From positions 5,580,001 to 5,644,000 of the forward strand of contig OY970367.1 in assembly GCA_963718635.1 (NCBI GenBank): a DNA stretch of 64,000 bases, read 5' to 3'. Each line of letters opens with the position of its first letter. The stretch's first letter is position 1. The notes under the pieces are model-generated. The model had not been told where the DNA came from, searched no databases, and saw nothing but the letters and a program-made list of their open reading frames with translations. The DNA comes from JAIOQJ01 sp963718635. Its GTDB lineage: Bacteria > Planctomycetota > Planctomycetia > Gemmatales > Gemmataceae. This document shows positions 1-8,917 of this stretch, one piece after another. Made by a program: the position numbers and the translations under genes.

Positions 1-1
1 G

Positions 2-208
2 CCCACCTATGCACCGTACGCGAACATCTCGCGCGTTGCCTATCCGCAGGCCTATCCTTATAACGCGTTTCCGTACATCGGGCCGTTTTATCCATTCCCG
101 AAAGTGCCGCTCGGCTGGCGCTCGGTCAAATTGGAATGGGACGATGGCCACTGGTACTTTGGCCGACTCTCGACGCCGCACGACTACTGGCGTGTGAAGT
201 TCTGGTGA
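2..208 (+). CDS. C-terminal end of a hypothetical protein (partial)
   Basis: The reading frame is open from the window edge to a TGA at 206-208 and gives 68 residues. The first half is rich in Pro and Tyr with repeated PY-type pairs. The second half has a compact aromatic end with KLEWDDGHWYFGRL and a terminal WRVKFW. The gene begins outside the window, so no start can be assigned. Low-complexity Pro/Tyr tails are common on secreted planctomycete proteins, but no family is recognised. It is followed by a strong inverted repeat at 231-306. Confidence 0.55.
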   Translation, partial: PTYAPYANISRVAYPQAYPYNAFPYIGPFYPFPKVPLGWRSVKLEWDDGHWYFGRLSTPHDYWRVKFW

Positions 209-230
209 GAACTGACGAGCCAGCTTGATC

Positions 231-306
231 TGGCAAGCCGGGAGCGTGAGCGACTGGAGAAAGCTTTAAAGAACTTTCTCCAGTCGCTGACGCTCCCGGC
301 TCGCCA
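231..306. repeat. Inverted repeat, hairpin family A
   Basis: Arms of about 33 bases (231-264 and 274-306) pair with only a couple of mismatches around a short AT-rich loop. The arm begins with TGGCAAGCCGGGAGCGTGAG. A near copy with the same arm layout lies at 51370-51446, so this is a dispersed element. It could also end transcription of the upstream partial gene, but no T-run follows it. Confidence 0.8.
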
Positions 307-363
307 ATCTATTAGAGTTCTTTGGCGCATTAAACCGATCAAGTGCTCCTGTACAATACCCTC

Positions 364-2317
364 ATGTCAATTGAATCCATCCTTGGACCGCGCGGCTCGA
401 TCGCCAAGCGCTGGCCGGAGTTTGAAAGTCGACTGGAGCAGACTGCGCATGGCGTCTGCTGTCGCGGATGCATTGAGTGAACAGCATCATCTGGTTGTCG
501 AAGCAGGCACTGGCGTCGGCAAATCGTTCGCCTATCTAGTGCCGGCCATTCAGGCGGCGTTGGCCGATCCCAAGTTCAAGGTCGTCATTTCCACCCATAC
601 GATCAGCCTTCAAGAGCAGATTCTCAACAAGGACATTCCTTTTCTGCGCGACCATCTCGGCGACGATTTCAAAGTCGCGCTCGTGAAAGGGCGCAGCAAT
701 TATCTGAGCCTGCGCCGTTTGCGTGTGGCGAATCAGCGCGTACAGACACTCTTCTCGGACTATCGCGCTCTAGAGCAATTGATTGAAATCGGCAAGTGGA
801 GTCGAAGCACTGCGGACGGCACGCGCAGCGATCTGCCGTTGCAACCCAACCCGAGTGTCTGGGATCACGTGGCAAGCGATTCCGGCAACTGCCTTGGCAA
901 GAAATGCACGAACCACGGCGACTGTTTTTACTTCAAGGCGCGCCGGAGCATCTACGGAGCCCAGATCCTTATCGTCAATCATGCCCTGTTTTTCAGCGAT
1001 CTGGCTTTGCGACGGCAGGGCGCTAAACTTCTGCCCGATTACAATGCCGTCGTCTTTGATGAAGCCCATACCTTGGAAGACGTTGCCGCCGATCACCTCG
1101 GGCTCGAAGTGAGCGAAGGAAGCATCGACTACCACCTGAATAAGTTATTGGCGCCGACAAAGAAACGGGGATTGCTGGCAGTCATGGGTTCCGATGAGAC
1201 CGTGGCCCAGCTGGAGGTGACGCGCCGGACAGCCGGCGACTTTTTCATGACGCTTCAAGCATGGCTGCGCGAGAATTCCAATCGAACGGGCAGAGTGCGC
1301 CGGCCGGACTTCGTGGCAAATCCCTTGTCCGAAGAGTTGGTCAAACTAGCCGCGGGAATCAGACTGGATGTGAAAGATGCGATCGAAGAAGAAAAAATGG
1401 AATACGAAAGCGCTGCCGAACGCTGCGGTCTATTTGCGTCGGGGCTCAATCAGTGGTTGGCGCAAGAGCTGAAGGGCCAAGTTTATTGGGTGGAAGTTCG
1501 CGGCGAAAAGCGCAAGATCGCTCTTGCCAGCGCCCCGGTCGATGTTGGCCCGACCTTGCGCGAAGAACTTTATGCGAAGGTGCCGACCGTTGTCATGGCT
1601 AGCGCCACGCTCTCGGTTGGCGGGCGCGGGGTTTGCCCATTTCGAAGGCCGTATTGGCCTCGATGACCCGGAGACTCTGCAGTTAGGCAGCCCGTTCAAC
1701 TATCGCGAACAGGCCGAACTTCATCTATTTCGCAACATGCCCGACCCCGCCAGCCGCAATGCTGACTTTGAAAATGCGGTCATCAAGAAGATACCCGAAT
1801 ACGTCGAGCGGACGCAGGGACGAGCCTTTGTGCTGTTCACCAGCTACACCTTCCTGCAACGGGCCGCACGCGAACTTCGCCCCTGGTTTATCGAGCATGG
1901 GTACATTCTGAGTTGCCAGGGCGATGGACTCGGCTCGACAAAGTTGATCGAGCAGTTTCGCGCGACGCCGAGATCGGTGCTTTTCGGCGTCGATACATTT
2001 TGGCAGGGCGTCGATGTAAAAGGCGAGGCCCTATCGAACGTCATGGTAACGAAACTGCCATTTGCGGTGCCCGATCGGCCGCTGATCGAAGCGCGACTCG
2101 AAGCGATTGAAGCCGCTGGTGGCAAGCCGTTCTTTGATTATCAAATTCCGCTGGCGGTCATCAAGTGGAAGCAGGGGTTTGGCCGTTTGATTCGCACGAA
2201 GACCGACGAAGGGATTGTCGTCCTGTTTGATCCCCGCGTTCTAACGAAGAGTTACGGGCATCGTTCATTGATGCCGTGCCGCCCTGCAAGCGCTTTATCG
2301 ACGGAGTGCCGGAATAA
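364..2317 (+). CDS. dinG: DinG/XPD-type superfamily 2 DNA helicase, frame broken three times
   Basis: This is an ATP-dependent DNA helicase of the DinG family, about 650 residues. Visible motifs are Walker A (EAGTGVGKS), a DEAH box (VVFDEAHTLED), the Fe-S region with C-x4-C-x5-C spacing (CLGKKCTNHGDC), NHALFFSDLALR, MASATLS and a C-terminal helicase half ending in a TKSYG motif. The protein starts at ATG 364 (MSIESILGPRGSIAKR) and ends at 2315-2317. The frame must shift near 442 (extra A), 1628 (extra G in a G-run) and 2260 (missing base) to keep the conserved sequence. The Cys expected after the KGRSNYL motif is Ser here, so only three of the four usual cluster ligands are seen. Likely role is repair of structured DNA. 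Confidence 0.85.
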
Positions 2318-2371
2318 GCAAGTTCGGCCAGAGTTTTGCAATCGGTGGAATGGAAGACAACCGGCTGAATG

Positions 2372-2430
2372 CCGGAAGTCTGACGACTTCCGCTACGCGT
2401 TTTCCCGCCCGTAGCGGAAGTCGTTAGACT
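2372..2430. repeat. Inverted repeat, family B (GGAAGTCTGACGACTTCC)
   Basis: Two facing arms, 2374-2396 and 2411-2430, carry the sequence GGAAGTCTGACGACTTCCGC and its complement with one change. The same sequence occurs as an inverted pair at 10836-10911. It sits between the convergent ends of the helicase and phosphatase genes and overlaps the stop of the latter. A role as bidirectional terminator is possible but not shown. Confidence 0.75.
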
Positions 2431-3806
2431 ATTTTTCCGACGTCTCCCATTTCGGCTTGAAGCCGCCTTCATCGCGCGGGCGATTCTTATTGAACGTGAT
2501 TGCTAGCCCAAGAAGTGCCCGGCATTGTTCCCGAAAGGCTGCCAGGAGATCGTTCTCTTCCAAATAACGTTCGGCCGCCGCTGCGTGACGCTTATAGCCG
2601 CTCCAATTCACATCGTACGGTTGGCCTTCCATCTGTTCTTTCAAATGGGCGCCAAGCTTTTGCAGCTTGCTCAAGAGACCTTTTTCGATTTGGCAGGAGT
2701 ACTCGCGATAAATATGCTGTCGTCGCGGCTGATCCGATTCCTTATTCGCGTTCGCTTTGAGGCGCTTCGCGTGAAACACCAGGCCGATTAAACCCGCCAC
2801 GATGGCGACGCCGGCCAGCGCCAGCAGCTCCGACGTTCCTTTAGCCTCATTGACAGCCAGGACGATCGCGCCGATGGCGAAGAGAAACCCAATCATTAAA
2901 ACGCTTAACGGCCAAGGCACGCGGCGCTTCCATCCCTGCCACGCCCGGCGAAGCATCAAGTTGAATCCGCTGGCGGGTTTAATGGACATGGCGATCGTCG
3001 AAGCTTCCTCGCCGCCGACATGGGCGATCAAGGCCGTGATGTTGTCCGGCCCGCCGCGAAGGTTGGCCAGTTCAATCAAAAACTGCCCGGCCTCTTCAGG
3101 AGGCAACGCGGTGACAATAGTGCCGATTTCTTCTGGATTCACCAAGTTGCTCAAGCCATCGCTGCAGAGAATGAAGGTGTCGCCCGGCAGTAGGGGATGC
3201 GGTCCTTCGACATCGACCTGCACCAGCACGTCAGGTCCCAGGGAGCGGATAATGACGTTCTTCTTGACGTCCGATAGCTCTTCGGGCGGGATGCCAAGCC
3301 TGCGGGCCATCTCCCAAGCGTAGCTATGGTCAAAAGTGAGTTGTTCGATTTTGCCCGCTCGAACGCGATAGGCTCGGCTATCTCCGACGTGGGCGATCCA
3401 GGCGCCTTCTTCTCGAAGGACCAGCGCAGTTCCCGTGGTGCCTAAGCCGCGAAATTCGGGGTTGGACTGGCCAATAGCATGGATGCCGGCATTCGCCTCT
3501 TGAAACGCTCGCCGAAGGGCGGCCAAAAGCGCCTTCATGGGCATGTTTGGCGTAAGCGAGCGGAATTTCCTGAACGGCCTTGGCGCTCGCTTTCTCGCCG
3601 ACGGCATGTCCGCCCATGCCATCGGCGACGATGAAGACATGTCCGACCTTGCGGAAATAGTCTTTGTCGGGCGCTTTCTGGATGGAAAAAGCGTCTTGGT
3701 TATGGCTGCGCCGGATGCCGACATCGGTCACTCCGGCATGTTCGAGATCGTCAAAACGTGGCACGAGCCACCCTCGGAAACATTCTTCATCGAGTCTTCT
3801 CATCAT
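2429..3806 (-). CDS. PP2C-family Ser/Thr protein phosphatase with two C-terminal membrane helices, one frameshift
   Basis: This is a metal-dependent PP2C/Stp1-type phosphatase. The N-terminal part has GIRRSHNQDAF and VADGMGGHAVGEKAS. After a one-base frame change near 3530 the domain continues with GTTGTALV, HVGDSRAYRV, CSDGLSNLV and GGPDNITALI, which supply the metal-binding Asp residues. Two hydrophobic helices follow (WPLSVLMIGFLFAIGAIVLA and LLALAGVAIVAGLIGLVF), then a helical cytoplasmic tail of about 110 residues. The protein is therefore likely membrane-anchored with the catalytic domain in the cytoplasm. It starts at 3806. Its usual partner, a Hanks-type kinase, is not in the window. 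A second, soluble PP2C lies at 18208-18957. Confidence 0.88.
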
Positions 3807-4072
3807 GTTAGCACGTGAATGCCCTGACGCATAGTTGCCTTTCAGGCATAACGGCTAACGTTGCGTAACTCGGCTATTATCGGCTACGCCGTGATCGCAT
3901 TCAGGACGAGGCTTCGCTTCATCGTTACAAACAAGTGCAGGTGTCGTATTTGAATTCAACCCTGAAACGCAAGAAGCCAAACAACTGATTTATGTGTAAC
4001 GATGGGGCCTTGCTTGCCGTACGTCACTATGATGGTCTCGTTATCAATTCTTCGTTCAATTCGGAGCGGGCT

Positions 4073-5095
4073 ATGCCGCGTCCCAAACCGGTTATCCGAA
4101 AACTCTCGGACCTGCAAACCGGCCAGTTGGCCGATGTTTTCGCCTTGCTGAGCGAACGCCATAAGAGCGCGACGCGCGACGGCAAACCCTTCTACTCCTG
4201 CAAGTTTCGCGATGCCCGCCGCACGGCCAGCTGCATGATCTGGGGCGATAGCGAACGGTTCCCGGAGTGCGAACGCGACTGGCAAGCCGGCAGCTTTTTC
4301 AAAATCCGCGTTACCTACGAAGAACATCGGCAGTATGGGCCTCGGCTCGATCTGCACAACATTCGACCGGTCAACGAACAAGATCGCGCGGATGGCTTTG
4401 TGGAAGCAGACCTTCTCGATCGATCGCGTAACGACCCTGCGCAGATGCTTGCCGAATTGCACGGCTTGGCGGAAACCGCTATCGCCGATGAGCCGCTTCG
4501 TCGCTTAACGTTGACTCTTCTCGATGCTCACGGCGAAAAACTGAGTCTACTTCCGGCAACGACGCGACACTATTACCCATTCGCAGGCGGATGGCTCGAA
4601 CATACTCTATCCGTGGCAACGAAGTGCCTTTGGCTCGTCGATCGTTATCGCGAGCAATATGCCGACCTGGCGCCGGCGCTCAACCGCGACTTGGTCGTAG
4701 CCGGGGCAATTCTTCACGAGATCGGCCGCGTTAGCGAGTTGACCCCTGGCGAAACGCCCGGTACGCCTGCGGAGAAAACGGTGCCCGGCCAGCTCTTCGG
4801 GCATATGCTGCTCGGCCGGGATTTGGTGCGCAAAAGCGCACGGGATATTCCGGAGTTGAATCCTATGCTTCTGCAGCTACTCGAACACATCATCATGACG
4901 CATCTGTCGCTTCCGGAATGGGGCTCGCCGCGACTTCCATTGATTCCCGAAGTGCTGATTTTGCACCATGCCGACGACCTTGATGCCAAGATGGAAATGT
5001 ACGCCCGCTGTTTACGCAAAGACGTGTCGGCGGGACCATTCACGGAGCGCGACCCGGTTTTGGGACGCCAACTGCTGAAGGCGCGGGATGTTTAG
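4073..5095 (+). CDS. YhaM-like OB-fold plus HD-domain protein (putative 3'-5' exoribonuclease)
   Basis: The 340-residue protein has an N-terminal nucleic-acid-binding OB-fold (residues about 10-105, with FYSCKFRDARRTASCMIWGD) and a C-terminal HD-type domain. The first metal-binding His is in GGWLEHTLSVA (about residue 177). The central doublet reads LHEIGR (about 215-216), where the family normally has HD. Downstream His residues are in LLEHIIMTHL. Known YhaM proteins degrade RNA or DNA from the 3' end. The start at 4073 is chosen because GGAG at 4063-4066 precedes it; the frame is open further upstream, to 3992. The HE doublet may still bind metal, but activity is uncertain. Confidence 0.8.
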   Translation: MPRPKPVIRKLSDLQTGQLADVFALLSERHKSATRDGKPFYSCKFRDARRTASCMIWGDSERFPECERDWQAGSFFKIRVTYEEHRQYGPRLDLHNIRPVNEQDRADGFVEADLLDRSRNDPAQMLAELHGLAETAIADEPLRRLTLTLLDAHGEKLSLLPATTRHYYPFAGGWLEHTLSVATKCLWLVDRYREQYADLAPALNRDLVVAGAILHEIGRVSELTPGETPGTPAEKTVPGQLFGHMLLGRDLVRKSARDIPELNPMLLQLLEHIIMTHLSLPEWGSPRLPLIPEVLILHHADDLDAKMEMYARCLRKDVSAGPFTERDPVLGRQLLKARDV

Positions 5096-5100
5096 AAAAT

Positions 5101-5152
5101 GTGCTCTTCACGCTCCGCGTGAAGACTTCTTCACGCGGAGCGTGAAGAGTAC
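5101..5152. terminator. Strong hairpin between convergent genes
   Basis: Arms 5101-5125 and 5128-5152 pair over 25 bases with one mismatch and a two-base loop. The core is CTTCACGCTCCGCGTGAAGA. It lies right after the YhaM-like stop and faces the end of the cytochrome gene, so it is well placed to act as a bidirectional terminator. It lacks a classic T-run and may instead be another dispersed palindrome. Confidence 0.6.
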
Positions 5153-5187
5153 ATTATTGTTGGCTGCCTGCCATTTTCGTTCGTCCT

Positions 5188-6672
5188 TCACGGAATCTTG
5201 AGTTCCCGGAGAAGAATGAGCCGTTCGTCATCCGACCTGTTTTTTCGTTTGACGGTGGTCTTCCAGAAGCGACGGTGGACGAGGCGTACGACAATTCGAT
5301 CAACATTCGCCGGAAAAACGAACGTCTGCCGATCGGTCTCGTTGGGCTTCAGCCGGGTGTCCTGCAGCGTACTCGGATCAGCTTGCCAGAACGAAGCTGG
5401 CTTGTCATTCTTGCCATCCGTCAACCACTTGGCGTACAGCTTGCCCGGCTTGTTCGCCTCACCTTCTCCCATAAACTCGGGAAGCTGCGAGCCGTTTTTC
5501 ATTTCGACAAGTTCAGCGCTTGCATATGCTTGAACGAGCAGAATCACCTGGCGGTCAATGAACCCAGTCGGCACGCGGTGGCCCACATTGGTTGCCGTGA
5601 TGTTAGTGACGACTTCCACGCTCGTCGCGGTGCGATGAATCGATGCGTCCACTTCCAACGATCGCTGTAGCATATCTAATGGTTCACCATCGAAAAAACG
5701 GTGATTGCCTAGCGTCGCCGGATCGCGTCGAATGCCGCCGTGCCCCGACGCAATGTTAGTCATTGTGCCGGTCGGCTTCATATGGCAGCTTTGGCAGCTA
5801 CGGTCAGCGCGAGCCGACGGACTGGCTTGCCACTCCGAATAGGTCGTGTAGACGGGTACGCCGAAAACGATGCCCTCATGGCAGGCGGCACAAAGTCGGC
5901 TATCGCGCTGAAAAGCGCTGGGAATGTCATCGCCACGTTCGGCGTCGTCCAGCGGGCCGAAGAAGCGTTGGTTAGATTTGCTCAAGTCAGGTCGAGACAG
6001 CGACAGTTGATAACGACCGTGCGTTAGCCCAAACTCTCCCGTGCCCGGTCCTTGCACTTTGTGGCAGAAATCACAGTGAATGCCGCTGAGTGCTGGAATC
6101 TGGGCGGCTTGACGCACATCGAACGAGCCAAAGGGACCAGGCGACTGAGTTGGTGCATGACACGACGAGCAGACGTCGGCCCCCTGCGGATGTTCACGAA
6201 GCAGCTCGTCGTAAACGTCGAGAAAATGGCGGTTAGTTGCCGAGCGGCTATGACGCGATTGTTGCCATTCATCATGAATCGTCCCATGACAGTTGCCGCA
6301 GTTGGCCGGCTTTAGCGGGTCGGGAGTCGGGTCAACCCACGTATAAAACTCGCAGTCATCCGAGGGGACTCGCCTCATGTTCAGAATGAGCGGCCGCGTG
6401 CTCTTGTGAGTGCCTGAGATGAAATATCCGGTTTTTGCAGTCATCACGCGCGGAACGCGGCTTCCATCAGGCAAGCGGAATCGACCGACTGCATCGCTTA
6501 AAACGAATTGGCTTTGTCCTTTCAGTCGAACGGTGGCGCCCGGCAAAGGCCCAGAGTCGTCGCATACGATGCCAGTTATGTCGTGCGCCGGCGCCGGTGC
6601 TTCCTGGGCCGACCACCAAAAAGGGAGCCAAAGAAAGCCGAGCATACACAACAAGGAGACATAGCGTGGCAC
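5188..6672 (-). CDS. Secreted five-heme cytochrome c with N-terminal carboxypeptidase-regulatory-like domain
   Basis: The 494-residue protein has a signal peptide (residues 1-22) and a beta-sandwich of the carboxypeptidase-regulatory type (about 32-100, ITGIVCDDSGPLPGATVRLKG). Five heme-binding CxxCH sites follow: CGNCH 125, CSSCH 168, CDFCH 200, CAACH 261 and CQSCH 293. The rest is a C-terminal beta-rich domain (about 340-494). The heme spacing resembles cytochrome c554-like multiheme families of the periplasm. The substrate is unknown. It starts 3 bases after the stop of the polysaccharide deacetylase gene, so the two are very likely co-transcribed. Confidence 0.87.
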   Translation of the reverse strand: MPRYVSLLCMLGFLWLPFWWSAQEAPAPAHDITGIVCDDSGPLPGATVRLKGQSQFVLSDAVGRFRLPDGSRVPRVMTAKTGYFISGTHKSTRPLILNMRRVPSDDCEFYTWVDPTPDPLKPANCGNCHGTIHDEWQQSRHSRSATNRHFLDVYDELLREHPQGADVCSSCHAPTQSPGPFGSFDVRQAAQIPALSGIHCDFCHKVQGPGTGEFGLTHGRYQLSLSRPDLSKSNQRFFGPLDDAERGDDIPSAFQRDSRLCAACHEGIVFGVPVYTTYSEWQASPSARADRSCQSCHMKPTGTMTNIASGHGGIRRDPATLGNHRFFDGEPLDMLQRSLEVDASIHRTATSVEVVTNITATNVGHRVPTGFIDRQVILLVQAYASAELVEMKNGSQLPEFMGEGEANKPGKLYAKWLTDGKNDKPASFWQADPSTLQDTRLKPNETDRQTFVFPANVDRIVVRLVHRRFWKTTVKRKNRSDDERLILLRELKIP

Positions 6673-6675
6673 AGG

Positions 6676-7553
6676 TTATTCCAGGACCGAGAACTCGGGC
6701 AGTGTCACTGACTGAAGCCGTTGTACGAGGTCAATCGCGCGGCAGAAGCGATGACGTTTGATCAGCTTGCCCAGGCGGGCAAGTGAGCGCTGGGTTCCAA
6801 CATAAGTGCGCCAGCGCGACAATCGCGACAGCGGCAACCGAGGCTGATTTGCATCAAATTCCCAGGGATGGAAATAGAGCATCGCCGCCGAGGGATACGA
6901 CCGCAGAACTTGTCTGACACCGGCTTCCATAAGCACGAGTGGAAAGAGCCGAAAATACCCACCCCCGGCAACCGGTAAATTATAGCCGAGACCGCGCAGA
7001 GTGGTCGGCGGCAGTTCGAGCATTCGGCAGCGGTGCGCCACCGCGTAAAAAGGCACGCGCGGCGCATTGGGGATGCCATAGCGGTCGTGGCGAACCGGAA
7101 AGATCGATGAATCATAGGTAAACCCTGCCTCTGCTAAAACGTCAATGGCCCAGCCCGTCTGTCGGACAATGCTGAAAGTCGGGGCGCGAAAACCTTGCAC
7201 GCGCTCGCCGCAGACTTGCTCCAAGGCATCTTTGCTTTTATGGAGATCCTCAGCGAATTGCGCGGGCGTGAAGCAATGAACGCGCCGATGATCCCAACTA
7301 TGGCTGGCGATTTCATGTCCCGCCCGATGGATGTCGCGGATCAACAGCGGATGCGACTGGGCCAGTTGGCCGACGATGAAGAAAGTCGCCTTCGCATCGT
7401 GCAAAGCCAGCAATTCGAGGATACGTCGGGTCGAGCATCCATTCGGCGCGCGTAGTCTTGCTGCAAAGCCGGCGGCGCCACATAACCCGCCGCCGCTTCA
7501 ATTCGGTGATGCTCTTCAATGTCAAAACTCAATACCAGCGAGCCGGCTTCCAT
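6676..7553 (-). CDS. Polysaccharide deacetylase, XrtA/PEP-CTERM-locus type (DUF3473-like), one frameshift
   Basis: This is a NodB-homology carbohydrate deacetylase. The start at 7553 gives MEAGSLVLSFDIEEHHRIEA, with the conserved first Asp, and the frame changes by one base near 7434. It then continues with ATFFIVGQLA, HEIASHSWDH (metal-binding His residues), GFRAPTFSI and AGFTYDSSIFP. The C-terminal FHPWEFD motif is typical of the DUF3473 extension found in exosortase-linked deacetylases. It probably acts on an exopolysaccharide or its precursor. No exosortase or other exopolysaccharide genes are next to it. It precedes the multiheme cytochrome gene with a 3-base gap. Confidence 0.85.
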
Positions 7554-7711
7554 GACATTCGCTCCCTCGACGGCGCGTCGGATTGTAGACTCTCCATCTT
7601 ATTCCGTGACCGGCGACGCGCGGCATGGCCAGTATAATAAGCTGGCCTCCAGGCTGCTTTCAGCATGCGCAGTTCAGCGCGGATCGACTGGTTGCAATAT
7701 GAGGTCTGCAA

Positions 7712-8296
7712 ATGTGGTCAACCAACAGCGAAGCGCTGGCCGATTCACGCGACATGAAGTTTTCGATTGAATTCGATTCGCGTCCCGCCACATGGGCCGA
7801 CGTTATAAGTGGGTGGCGCGGAGATGCTGCCTTTCGCTCGATCTTCAACTCGATGCTCGCCAGCGCTCCTTATACCGCGTTCCGTTGGGAGACGCCTGCT
7901 GCGAACAATTCGTCGATGGGGCTGCCATTTGAGTGCGTCGTGCTGAATAGTCCAAGTCTAGCTCGCCGTCCCGATCCTGACGCGTTTGCCGAGCATTTTC
8001 GCGACAATGCGAAAGCAGTCGTCGTGTTTGCCAATCTCGGCGGCGATGCAACGATGATCGTGCCCCGCCCGCTCGTTGAGCCAGCAGCTTACGGACATAT
8101 TGCAGCCTTCGTCAGGCTCGCCCCTGAAGAACAACAACACGCGCTTTGGCAGTCGGTTGGTGATACAATGGCCCAAAGAATCGATGAAAGACCGGTGTGG
8201 CTAAGCACGGCCGGCGCGGGAGTTTCCTGGCTGCATGTACGGCTTGACAACCGGCCTAAATATTACGGCTTTGAACCTTATAGAAAAGCTTCTTAA
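7712..8296 (+). CDS. Conserved hypothetical protein, DUF6940-like
   Basis: The 194-residue protein has no signal peptide or membrane segment. It shows ASAPYTAFRWETPA, PFECVVLNSPSLA, VVFANLGGDATMIVP, QQHALWQSVGD and WLSTAGAGVSWLHVRLD. I recall this pattern as DUF6940, a cytosolic family of unknown function; that assignment is from memory and not searched. The true start may be the ATG at 7754 (MKFSIEFDSR) rather than 7712. It stands alone between the deacetylase operon and a DUF433 gene in the same direction. Confidence 0.65.
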   Translation: MWSTNSEALADSRDMKFSIEFDSRPATWADVISGWRGDAAFRSIFNSMLASAPYTAFRWETPAANNSSMGLPFECVVLNSPSLARRPDPDAFAEHFRDNAKAVVVFANLGGDATMIVPRPLVEPAAYGHIAAFVRLAPEEQQHALWQSVGDTMAQRIDERPVWLSTAGAGVSWLHVRLDNRPKYYGFEPYRKAS

Positions 8297-8331
8297 TACG
8301 TCGCCCGAATGGGCAGTCCTTTGGAGAAACC

Positions 8332-8529
8332 TTGGAAAATCTGCTTTCACGAATCACGATCGACCCGGCAATTTGCCACGGCAAACCGTGTGTGCGAGGA
8401 CTACAGTATCCCGTGGAATCGATTCTGGAATTGCTCAGTTCGGGTATGAGCCATGACGAAGTGCTGGCCGATTACGAAGATCTCGAGCGCAATGACCTGC
8501 TAGCGGTGCTGGCCCTTGCGGTGCGCTGA
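8332..8529 (+). CDS. DUF433 antitoxin-like protein (orphan)
   Basis: The 65-residue protein has the DUF433 pattern: ITIDPAICHGKPCVRGL, then PVESILELLSSGMSHDEVLADYEDLERNDLLAVLALA. The family is linked to antitoxins of DUF5615 PIN-like toxins and has a helix-turn-helix-like fold. The start is a TTG at 8332 with GGAGA just upstream; no better ATG exists in frame. No toxin gene follows. The next 390 bases hold only repeats, so this is an orphan copy. Two more DUF433 genes lie at 34895 and 35989. Confidence 0.8.
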   Translation: MENLLSRITIDPAICHGKPCVRGLQYPVESILELLSSGMSHDEVLADYEDLERNDLLAVLALAVR

Positions 8530-8638
8530 GTTCACTTATTGGGTCTTCCGAGCCCGACGCGTGTCCGACGGTGGAGACCTTTACCGCTTACGCGTCCGGC
8601 TTCATTCGCTTCTTCACTCAATTGACACCCATTAGGTT

Positions 8639-8862
8639 CGCCCCCACCCCGCTTGCCGGGGTGGAGCGCAAGTTCGTGGCCAGAATAGCAATCTAGCGCT
8701 CCTGCCGCCACCCCGCTTGCCGGGGTGGAGCACCGGTTCGTATCAAAGTGCTGATTACGAACCTGCGCTCCACCCCGGCAAGCGGGGTGGCGGCGAATCG
8801 CAACGTAGGCCTTGTCTGGCTATGAACCGGCGCTCCACCCCGGCAAGCGGGGTGGGGGCGAG
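8639..8862. repeat. Four-copy palindromic repeat cluster, family C (CCACCCCGCTTGCCGGGGTGG)
   Basis: Four copies of a GC-rich palindrome with core CACCCCGCTTGCCGGGGTG lie in 224 bases: two forward, then two in reverse orientation. Each is followed by a GAGCGC...GTTCGTA-type tail. The layout is like bacterial REP/BIME clusters, where palindromes alternate in orientation between genes. The surrounding stretch 8530-8917 has no supported gene. Confidence 0.85.
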
Positions 8863-8917
8863 TCCAAATGCGAACGTTGATTAGTTGCCTTCGTTGTTTG
8901 CCCTTAGGAGCTAAATA

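Noticed and set aside
371..2414. Programmed ribosomal frameshifting as an explanation for split genes
   Set aside because: The sites share no slippery motif or downstream structure and occur in too many unrelated genes.
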